DNA of 64,000 bases from Beroe forskalii (taxonomy: Eukaryota > Ctenophora > Nuda > Beroida > Beroidae): assembly GCA_011033025.1 (NCBI GenBank), contig WFMF01000638.1, forward strand, positions 1 through 64,000. The letters are read 5' to 3'. Below the pieces are notes generated by a model. That model was not told where the DNA came from. It saw only the letters and a list, made by a program, of their open reading frames with translations, and did no database searches. Position 1 is the stretch's first letter. Every line of letters starts with the position of its first letter. The position numbers were made by a program, and so were the translations under genes. Of the stretch, positions 37,016 to 49,000 are shown one piece after another.

Positions 37016-40000
37016 CTAGTTTTTCTTCCATCGTCGGAATTCTGAAACAATTGATTGTAAACTTGTAAGCAATCAAATAAACCTGAATTTACAACTTGAT
37101 AATAGAAATTGGACCTATGTAATGAAAAATGGAATCATTTTGACTAAAATAGCATAGCAATAACTCACGATTAAAAGTGATTCCTTCGGACTTGAAAACA
37201 TCCTTGTGGTAAGATTTAGCTGAAATATAATTGGTATAAGGGTATAGAAAAAATGGTCACTATGACATTCTACTTTATATCATGCCCCATGGCAATTGGA
37301 GCAAAAAGGAAAAGTGCACATGAAAAATTTTGAAGCCTAGAAGTGTCATTTCTCACAAAGCCGTTGGTTTATTTTGCTCATTCCACAGTTGCTACGTAGT
37401 TGCACACGCAGTCATTAATAACTTTAAAGCTGAACTTTTGAATACTCAACTCATAACTGTTGTTCTGATTGGTATTTTTGATGCGAAAGAGGATATGATT
37501 GTTTGTTGGAAGAATGGGGACATATGAATTTTATCAATATTCTATTGGTAGTGATTCAGTGACTATTTCGACATAATGCTAATATCATAACATGTAATTC
37601 TCACCACATAATTCAGTTCCTGTCTCTGTTATCTTGACACCAGCCTGTCTGCACTCCTCAATGTAGCTATAAAGCACATTACAGAAACAGTAGTTGTTGT
37701 TGCTGGTGTCTGCACAGGAACAGGCATCTGACACAGCTCGATCAGCAAACATGGCGATGGGAACAACAGTGGCACACGCAGCCAGGGACTCACTGAAAGA
37801 TTTTAGTTGGAGTGAATTTATACAGGATAGTGGATAGGCTTTGTCCGCAAACCTCTTCCTCCCCTATTTAACTATAATACTGCGGACGACCGCATTTGAT
37901 CAAAAACCCCTCCCCCTGAGTCCGCAAATGTCCGCATTGGCTAGACTCCCCCTCCCCCCTCATTGCGGACGTCCTCTATACCTTTATGGATGGCCCATAT
38001 TTAACATCAGTTATTGCAATTACAGCGTTGAAAATTGTAAGATTCGTGATTACCACCCCTCATGATAAACAGGATATTAAACAGGATTAAACATAAATAG
38101 TCCACAAGGGCACTAACACCCCTGTCTGGACAATAGTACAATCTCAATCGTTCTGATCAAATTCATATGTAAAGTACATTTATATTATATTGTATGTATT
38201 CAACCTACTTTTCAGTAAATGCAGTTCTGAGACTTTCAGCAAGTTCTGCATCCTCACAGGGTGTTGCCCCGTACACCGGTTCACACACTTCCTTGTTAGG
38301 TCCCAGAGCAGGCATATCCACGCCTAACGAACTGATGTCCCGGCCACTTGAGGGCAGGGAGTCGACAGGGACAGGGCCACAGAATCCGGTAAAGTCCTTC
38401 TCTGACTGAAGATATATTTGAATTGTTACAATATACTATGATGGAGTGGTGCTCATGGCTGCCAAAACAAGTTCATAGGAAGGGTATGAGTGTAGTTGTA
38501 CATTGAGTAATAATGTCGAGTCCCGAAGGGGCGAACCATTATTACGAACTATTAAAGGCACAGGTAGCGTATTGAATCAGAAATAAAATACATAAAATAA
38601 TGATGAAATGAAAATGTGAACCCCGTGAATCGATTATTTCTTAAAAAGTTTTAGAAATGCTGCCATAAATTGAATATTGATGACGGCAGTGACTTGGTAA
38701 TTTGGTAAATTTAAAATTTTAAAGGTTCTTATCTTGCCGTAAATTAAACTTCGCGATGTTACGTGTTGCCCTATTTTATCAGATACTTATCAGTGTTTGG
38801 TATGATATGCATTATCTCGAAGGGCCGACCGGGGTAACGTCATAACCTTACATTAGAGTATTCAGTTTGTGACGTCACACTGCATTTTCACCAGCGATAT
38901 ATTCATTATCCCCATCCATAATGGGTAATTAATTTCTTGATAACAATAGCGAAATTCATTGCAAATTCCGGGGAAATCCATATTTTGTGCGGAAAATGAG
39001 AATGTAATTTAATTACGTGACCAATTTCAAATACCTTTATTCTATTTTTGCAACTTAACCTTCCGTCCTCCAGGTTCTGATGATTCGGGCACCATACCGT
39101 TAAATCAGAACATCGGTGAGATTCCCTGGAACGGAGCTTCGTTGCTGCTCCCGAGGCCGTAGTCTGTAGATTAGCTTGCTAATACTACAGCGATGGTGCG
39201 TTAAGACCAAGAAGCAACAAGTAGGCTGCCAACTTATGCTCTTGGAGTATAAGAACAATGTGCAACCTAACAGACTAGCGTTGTATCAGCCATTAGTCTT
39301 TTCTCTTAAAGTCAATAGTTCTTTGTGTTTTCAGCCGGATGAGAACTAAAAAATCCTCCAGATCTACCAGTGAGGTCCCAATCTGTCACACTAAATTCAA
39401 GTGATATTGGGAATTTTGTTCAACAGTTTGAAGTAGGGCTTCTTTGCCCTGTGGAAGCTCTGCCAAAAATTTTAAATTTCACTACTCAAAAAACATAGAA
39501 TAAATTGAATCTGTACAATCCTCTACGAATCATTATAACTTAAATTTGATTGTAGAAAACAGTATTCAAGTTAAACACAGAAATATACAAATAACTAGTA
39601 CAAATATGCATAAGAATATAATTAATTAATCAAGAAATAATTAATTAATTAACCTTAATTAGTTTAAATGATATACAAGTATATTTACAAAATAAAAAAA
39701 ATAAATAATACTGTATCAGATTACTAATAATACCACAAATAACAAAAAGAAGCCTTTCCCCCAACAGAACACTATCTCACAAAACTAACAAACGTAGAAG
39801 CACACCTACACAAGGTAATAATAATAAAAGACGACGATACACCAGCTGATTCAAGAAAATAATGGAAGGAGAGCAGGAGGGTCCTGACATTTCGATAATC
39901 ACCACTCAAAATGAAATCCGTACCACTTTTTAAATACACTTATACCAAAGGCAACCCAGCTCACGCCTTCAAAACTACACTTACCTTTATGACTTTTGAC

Positions 40001-43000
40001 CGACCCATGGCAATGTGGACAGAGAGAGTAAATCTATTTTCTGTGCTTTGGACAGAGATATAGTTGACTCAAACTGTAGTGTGCAGCAGTAAAGGCGGCT
40101 TGTCTGGCCTAACACCCGGACCCCCATTGCTCAGTGAAGTTCACCAAGCCAATGTCACTGAAATGCTGTTCCCAATAAAGCCAGAGCACCCAGTGGGTAC
40201 CAGTGGCAACTTGCCGTCGCTATAAGTGGTGTCCCGTGGCCCCAGTGCTGGCAGTGCCCTTAAGGGTACTGTCCCCCTTACTTCCGAGTTTGGGGAACCT
40301 ACAATACAATACAATACAATACCTTCCGTCCTTTGCAGGTTGCCATTTCCAGAATCAACAAATATACGGGATGTGCCCAAGAAGAAAAAAATAAAATATA
40401 ACATGATATTTCGTTCCAGAGCTGCACTCACCGAGACGTAGTCAAGAGGCACGGACAGCTTGAAGTAGTTGAGACCGTCGTAGTAAAACATGATTCCCTT
40501 CTTTGGGATGGTGCCCACCAGGGTTTTACCGGCCCTCGTGATGGTCACGGCGCCCCCGCCCAGGCTCAGGTCCTCGCCCGAGGCGACGTTGCGGCTACGA
40601 CCGTTGTCGTTGATAACCCAGCCTCTTTCCAGGGAGAATCCGTAGATACGGTCCACGTACATGGTCACGGACCTGCGATAGGGGGCATTATTGTTACAGT
40701 AGGGGGTATTATTATAGGGGGTATTATTGTTACAGTAGGGGTATCATTATAGGGGGTATTATTGTTACAGTTTAACAATAGGCTATCATTTCGGTCCATA
40801 TTGTGTGCATAAAACTCGTCAATTTCAGCGTCTAGAAAACGTTGAAAGCCTTAATTTTTTACAATTTTGAGTCGTATGCTTTTTTCTCATGGTGTTTATA
40901 GGTTTATAGTTTTCAGCATACAATCCATTTGATTATATTTTAATCTATGAACTACAGTACAGAAGTGCTGTAGTCCGATCAGTCCATATCTCAGGGTTAG
41001 TAAAGGGCAACATAATATGAACCATTATATGTGCATTCATATGCATCGTGCATTCATATACTACGTAAATATGCAAGATCAATATGCAAGATATAATCAC
41101 ACAAGTTCTCTGACTCACCTGAGGCAGACGCCGGCGTTGTCTTTGCCGCAGATTTCCGTCCGGGCGTACGCAACAAAGACCCCACGACGAGTGTCTTTAG
41201 CCATGAGATACGGGCAATTTCCTTTGAAGAGATGAGAGGAGGTTACATTTTGAAGGGTAACTTCCATTTTAACAGATGCTGTAACACCCAATGTGCCCCT
41301 TAAAAATTAATTGAGCCATTTTTCTCTTATTTATGGGCGTTTCAGGTATTCTTAATAATATGCTAGCGGCAATAATAGTCCCCGAACACTAGCAGTCTGG
41401 ACTCTGGTATTAAAAGCTTGATCGCTAAGTTTTTCACGTACTTTCATTTAAATATTAAACCTAAAAGCGTAATTATTATTTTTTCCCTTCCAGCCGTAGG
41501 GCGGGTGCTGACCCTCAAATCGGCCAAGAAACAACAGGGCACGATTCGTTTTTCCAGCGGAATAAATACGGCGATTAAATCCCAATTTATTATTCGGTGT
41601 TTACCGGTTCCTGTAAACAGGTAAAAGTGCAGTGAACACCGGGTAAATATATATGCGAATGTTATTTTATCAGTAATCATCCTAACTTTTCAGATCGTCT
41701 GGACTTGGTTTCATGAATTATTATATAATGGTCCGTCGAGGTCTTTACCCGTTACCATAGTTACCATTGTACAGACAGTCCCTTGAAGATCAAAGGACTC
41801 GATGATAGGATAACTAGGGCATGTTAGTAAGCACATAGGATAACGTATATCTTTAGTTAATTGATTTAGTCTGTAATTTATCGTTTCTCTGCACTTATAT
41901 TGCAGAGGACGTCTTGTGCACTTGTTGCAGAGGGCGAAGGACCAACAAAACTGACCTGTGACCTGCTCAACGACCAGAAATTTTATTATTTTATCACAAT
42001 GAAAAGTGCGGGCGAAAGATATATTTGTTTGGTCTGAATTGGTTCTTTCTTCTGAGGAAACTAAAAATTTAAGAAAAAAGCAAATATTTTGCTCTGTAGA
42101 CTTTATAAAAGTGATGCAACTTGTTCTTGTTAGAATATTCTTTCTATCTCTTCCCACTAAACCTTTAGTCTAACCGTGGTTCCATCACAAGTAGAAATAA
42201 AATTTAGCTACTTAAAATGTGAACGCTGAAGCTTACCCTCAGGTCCGTTTGACATTGTGGAATCAGCAGACGATTTGAATGTATCAATGTGTTACAGCGC
42301 ATTGATTGGTCAATTGATGTTATGGTGATTTCTGATCCTATAGGTAAGCTAATACGGCACTGATATTACGTTATCATTTTGTTAAATCCTGTTTAGTGAG
42401 TTGGGCTTAGAACTTTTTTTGGTGTTTCTAGGGACCCATAGAAGTACTTTGGTGAAGAAATCGTTTGGTCAATAATTTTTTCCCAGATTGGTCTTGTAGG
42501 CCGTAATCCTCCCTAACTTATTTCCTTTGAAGGTGAAGTAGTCTCCGTTGAACATTGTCACGTGACCTTCACCTGACATGGAACATCCTGCTTCAGTCGG
42601 CTCCACCTCTGCCAAAACAAACACAAGTTAGATAGGTATTCGGTCATTTGGCCTAACTGGACAAGTTAGGCCAAAACAAACAAGTTAAATTGACGACGAT
42701 AATCACAAGATCCTGATTTTAAACTATTGAACGTTTTAACTTGCTTCTAATTAGAGAGATGCTTGTCAATCGTCATTATTGATAAAGCTGCCGTGGTGTC
42801 ACCCGTTGATGCTAGGATAAAAGATGCTGAAAAATATGACTGATGATTGTTTTACTACCTTTCAGAATTGTTTACTCTTTACAAATTGCACCCCCATGCA
42901 GGCAAGAAAAGCTTTCAGTTTCAGATCTTTCTGGTCTTTATAACCTATACTATGTCACATGATATGCCACAAAGTGCCATAAGGGAGGGATGATGGTGTC

Positions 43001-46000
43001 TGAATTGTCCCAAACTCAATACATTTGATTGGGGCAGGAACACTTGGGACAGTGACATCCCCTCCCCTATAAGTAATTTCTACCCAAAAAACGCAGTGCT
43101 ACAAACACGCGTATGATAGATGATCTGACAAGCAATCCGATAATTCTAAGATCCTCAAATGTAAACAACCCTCTAAAATGAAAAAATCCCGAGGTAATAG
43201 AGTAAACAGTAGGTAAACATCCCAAAATTAAGTAAATCATGAATCACTTTTTTGACCCAAAAATCCCAATTCAAATTATTTGCCAATGATGAATTATTTG
43301 CTAGAAGTACATACCACGAAAGATGAGCCGTCCTACGAGAGTTAAAATGATTAACGTTGAAGCTTTACGATTTATTTCAAAGATTGATAGCTCCGCACAT
43401 TTCTTTGACCGTGATTATTCAAACCTAAGAAAATATTGAGAATTTCTCTTACCGTCTGCACAGGCGCCTTCTGTAATTTCCTCGCCGATGTAATTTCCCA
43501 TTCTACACTCTGCCCGCTCGAGATGACACATGCTGAAAAGTTATTAAATATCTTAGTGATATTCAAGTAAATTCTTTCAATCGTCAATGACGTTGCACTG
43601 TGATTAAGGTATTTTTGATGAAATATGATTTATAGGTTCTAGTGGTTATTTCAGGGCATGAAACCTTGGAATGGCGTTTTTTGTCCAAGGGGTGGGTTAA
43701 AATAGTCAAAAATGTTTCGTTAAAATGTCGCTTGAATTTCAAAATACCGGTAAAAGTCCTGTTTGAAAAGTCCGGCTAAATAAAGCCATGTTTAGGTACC
43801 TGCCGTAGGTGATGCCTCCTGCGCAAACCGGTGCGTCCTCACTACACTCGAAGTCACAGGAACAGATGTCCGTGCCCTTGTGGTTGAGGCACTTCTCCCG
43901 GAACCCGCAAACCACTCCTTCACAGGGGTCAGTGAGGGAATTTGTAGGAGTTTGGGGTTTTAGGGTTATTTTAGGTACAGGTCTGGGAGGGAGTTTGTAG
44001 GATTTTGGGTTTTAGGGTTATTTTGGGTTCAGGTATGAGAGGGAATTTGTAGGAGTTGTTTGGGTTTTAAGGGTTATTTTCGGCTAGAGGAACAGCCAAT
44101 TCGAGGAATTTGTAGCTTTTGTTTGGGTTTTAGGGTTATTTTGGGTAGGTATATCATGTTCATACTCTATTCGAGAACATTCGCAAGTTCAACAAGAACT
44201 TGTCGAAATTAAATCTAGCACACAGAAGAAAATGAACCAAATTACCCAGATATTTATGAATTCGATCCCCTATTCCCCTACAATTAATTTGTAAACACAA
44301 CCCACAAAACACGCTTACCAGTGAGGCTAAGTTCTCCTGAAGACACGATCACACTCCCATCCACCGACTCCCCTGACACTTGTAAATACCGGAGTGGTGC
44401 TGCTCCACTTCGTTTATCACGTGGACTATCTTCAGTTTGGTGGGGTCTTCGGGATCATACACTCTGCGAAGGCAAGGGGTTATGAATTACGTGATAGTAA
44501 GAAGTGCAGTTTTGTGTGCGCGGCGTAAGTTTGCGCGGCGTAAAGTCATAAATAACATGTATGTACAAAACTTACATTCACACAGACACACGAAACTTTC
44601 GTACACACAGACACATAAAACCTACATACACACTGATACAAACCAAACTTGCATACACGCAGAAACACACAAAATTTACACCCATACTTACAAATAAAAC
44701 TTACATTCACACCGACGCACAAAACGTACATACACACAGACACACATACACACAAAAGGGGGGGGGGCCAACGTAATTTTTGTACATTTTTGTACATACT
44801 AATTTTTGTACACTTTCAGATTTACTGGGTAAAAATGTACAAGAATGTACAAAGATGTACAAAAATGTACAAATCTATCTCGGCCCAAGAAGGTGGAATA
44901 CAGACTTGGTTTTCAACTTTATATGTTCACAATGGTCATGCTCATATACGACTTGTTGATAAACATAGGCCCTAAAGTGTTTGTATGTTGAGTTATGGAC
45001 ATGGAGTGTACGCGCAACCCATATTCTCATATTGTAATATCAAGAAAGTCGAGACTTGGCCGGGTCGCCAGCGCCAGTCTCATCGCCTTTCTTTTCAATC
45101 ATCTAAATCTTATCGGACTTCGTTGACAAAACTCCTAAGTCCTATACAACTTAGGTGCCGGGTTGGTAATAAGTCGGCACACCCCTTCTTCAAGGAAACA
45201 ATAGAAGTTGGTGGAAAATCGTTTGGCAAAGTTAATATTAATTGATCTAAATATGCAGTACCTACTGCGATTGAATTTAGTGATGAAATTAATATCAAAC
45301 TGTTTAATCACCATGATCTCATGATGTCAGAAGAAAGTTGCCTGCCGGAGCCCGGAGGCATTTTGACAATTGGTTGAGGAATGAGGTTCCTGGGTGGAAC
45401 CAGGGAGTTTCTCATATCTTTGACCTGTGTCCTGTCCTAGACCCGTTCTAGACAGGGAATTTTGAGGAGCTATTGCTCGAGCAATTGCTCGAGCAATTGC
45501 TCGAGCAAGCCTGTCTAGAATGGGGTTTTTCGCTTGCCCGAGCTATTGCTCGAGCAATAGCTCGGGTAATAGTTGGAGGTATTACCCGAGCAATTGCTCG
45601 AGCAATAGCTCGGGCAATCATTCCTGTCTAGAAAGCACTCTTACCCGGGCAATAGCTCTCACTGATACACGTGACCCTGTCACGTGGGTTGATCATGACA
45701 CAACATGGAATAGGAAGCTGATTCATAGCTGATGGCAGTGACGCAATACCTGTTTTGTTATTGTAACATTATACCTTCCTTATGCACGTGATATTAGAGA
45801 TGCGCTGACAGGAGCTATAGCTCGAGCAACCCTGTCTAGAAAGATTTTCGAATCCAATGATTGCTCGGGTAAGCGTGAAGGGTCATCCTGTCTAGAAAGT
45901 AACGCTTGCCCGAACAATTGTTCGAGCAATAGCTCCTTGAAACTCCTGTCTAGAACAGGTCCTAGACAGGAGCTCTCAGTCAGGAGCTCTCAATTCTCAG

Positions 46001-49000
46001 TAAGGAGCTCGGGTCAGAGTTACTATACAGGGACGTGACCCTTTACGCTGACCCGGGTTATTGTCCGATACAAAATTCTTTCTAGACAGGGCTGGTCGAG
46101 CTATAGCTCCTGTCAGCTTACGCCTAGTGTCACGTGTGCAAAAAGGTGCTATGTTACAATAACAAGTGAGATGATGCGCAACAATGATCTTACGATCTGC
46201 TTCCTATTTTGGGTATTTTGTCTGTAATGTCATGATGCGCACCACGTGATAGGGGCATGCGTATTGCGTATCAGAGTGAGCTATAGCTTGGGTCAGGGTG
46301 CTTTCTAGACTGGAATGATGAAGATGGACTGAACTATAATTAATAATAGTCGGAGCTATAATAGCAGGGGTATGATAAATGCCTCCAATTATTGCCCTGG
46401 CCCCTGGCTATAGCCGGTACTACAGCTGGGGTGAGGGGTCAGCATAAAACCCCATTCTAGAAGGCTTGCTCGAGCTATAGCTTGAACTATACCCTTTAAA
46501 ATCCCTGTAAGTGTAAATAAAAATCAACTTAACATGGCAACTGCATAGTGAGAGACGAGAGTTGAGACAAGAGATTGACAACAAAGGTGCACGGCCCCAT
46601 CATATTGTACTGCGGACAACAGAATACAAGTATCAATTATGCAAGACCCATCATCCGTAATCTGGAAAGGTAATTGAATTGAAACGGAATCATGGTGCTT
46701 ATCATAATAAACATATCGTGTTTGATTAGTAGGCCATTCATGCCACGCCATCATGGAGCATTAGGCATTGAATTGATGACGTTGATCCGTACATGATAAG
46801 CGTGCATGTACCTATACTGTGTACAAGCGAAATGTCGATACATGGGTGCTTGTGTAAATTTGTAAAATGACCAAAACTCCAACATTAGATCAGGATACAA
46901 ATTTATTAAGTCTATAGGAGTATAGGGAAGTTAAATAGATTTTACTCCTCAAGCCATATTTCTATGGTCGGAAAGTACATTTTGTATATATACTTGTACA
47001 TTTTGTACATACTTATTTTTGTACATATTCAGATTTACTGGGTAAAATGTACAAAATGCGCAAAAATACGTTGGCCCCCCCCACAAAACTAACAGTACGT
47101 ACACACAGATACACATACACACAAAACTTACAGTACATACTGACAAATGTAACTTACATTCGTCATTCACACATACACACAAAACTAACAGTACGTACAC
47201 ACAGATACACTGATACACAAAACTTACATACATACTGACAAATGTAACCTACATTCACACATACACACAAAACTTACGTACAAACAGACACACATACCCA
47301 CAAAACTAACACTTAACAGTACGTACATAGAAACTTACATATCGCAGTCGTAGAGTCTCCTCCTGTTCCTCTGTTTGAAGGTTGCTATTTTGTCGTGATA
47401 CATGAACAGGTTTAATGGGGGTGTCCCCATAATACTACACGATAGCGTGACCTGCGAGGGAGTAGTGGTCAGTAGGGGTTCAACATGGGGTCAGTAGGAG
47501 ACAGGGGGTCATTAGGGGTTCAACATGGGCTCATTAGGGGACAGGGGGTCATTAGGGGTTCAACATGGGGTCAGTAGAGGACATAGGTCATTAGGGGTTC
47601 AAAATGGGGTCAGAAGGGAACAAGGGGTCAGTAGGGGACAGGGGGTCTTTAGGGGTTCAATAATACTCTGTTGGTCGTACTGGTGCCATTGAGTAGAATA
47701 AGTAATCATCAGTGATGCTGTCAAATGAGAGCAAAAACTATTGAAAATAGCGTGACGGATCGTCCTATGCTTCTGTTCATGTCATATAACTCCGATGTGA
47801 AATGCAGCTCCATACCAACCACTTCTTCTGATTCATCCTGAAAATACGAATTTATACCTTTTTTCTGGCGAACAATTTTCCTGCAGATTAGAATTTGAAT
47901 TTCGATACCTATTGCGGGGGCCGACGGAAGTTCGAGTGACGCTCCCACTGGACATTGCTCTCAATATCGTGAATTGTAATGTCACATTTGGCGGGAATTG
48001 TCATATTTGGCGGGAAATATCACATTTGGCGGGAAAATTGACTCTTTGTGGCAGTTGACACTTCACACTCATTCTTCTGTTTCTCCACCTTCTCTTGGCC
48101 TGTTCAAGCCGGCATGATATATCATCAAACCGCTCTCACGACTAAATTGTCACGCCCAATTTATTGTGTGATCACACCATAGTGGTGACAGCAAACCATG
48201 CCATCTAAATATGATCATAATATGTTATTCTGATGGCCTGTTTGAATATTCTCCACGACTAGATTGTGTATATATGTGTATAATATGTTTCACAAATCCA
48301 ATTATCAAATACACCTACCGTCTCAAATAAATTACCGTTATATTTCAATGGGATTTCAACATCCAAATAGGAAATGAACCAAATTTCGAAAGGTACTAAG
48401 TATGCTCAATCACTAAGTGTCTGTTCAATGTAAATAATTTTCCGTTGCGAATGATGCCATAATCATGGTTCAAAATGGTATGTTTTTCCGAGGGCAGCCT
48501 TAGAAAATTCAAAGTTTTAAAATTATCACTGCAGGGGAGCTCCTATCTTGTGTGAGATGAATTCGTAACAAGAAATCCCATGGGACCGTATGGGAAGTTT
48601 TATAATTAAAATATATCGAATCCACAAAAGCACAAATATGTGCTCGCGTCACGGCAGATTCTAAATTATCATTGCAATGATAAATGTTTTCTTGAGTTTG
48701 AACGTTTTGAAGGAGAAAGTGTTACACTGTAACGGGTAAAAATATTTTAATTAATTAATAAAATCGTTCGCTTTGTTCCACCAACTTTCCAACTTACGAG
48801 TTTCGCTGTATCGGGGATTATTTACTTATTTGTTATTGAAATATGAACAAAAAAGAATCGAGAGATGAATATTCAAATTTATTGGGGAATCAAAAAAAAT
48901 AAAGGAAAGGAATTTAAATAATAAAAAATAAAAAGTAACACTCACTGTAACTTCGGTCGGCTGGACTCCTCTGTCTGCCACAGCTCGAGACGCACACAGG

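Noticed and set aside
41711..42157. 148-codon minus-strand frame inside intron 6
   Set aside because: No recognised domain or splice partners, and it lies in the block between the 13-bp direct repeats. It is kept only as part of that block.
44437..44975. Frames on both strands through CACACAGACACA repeats
   Set aside because: Open only because the repeat lacks stops; they overlap a true exon in another frame.
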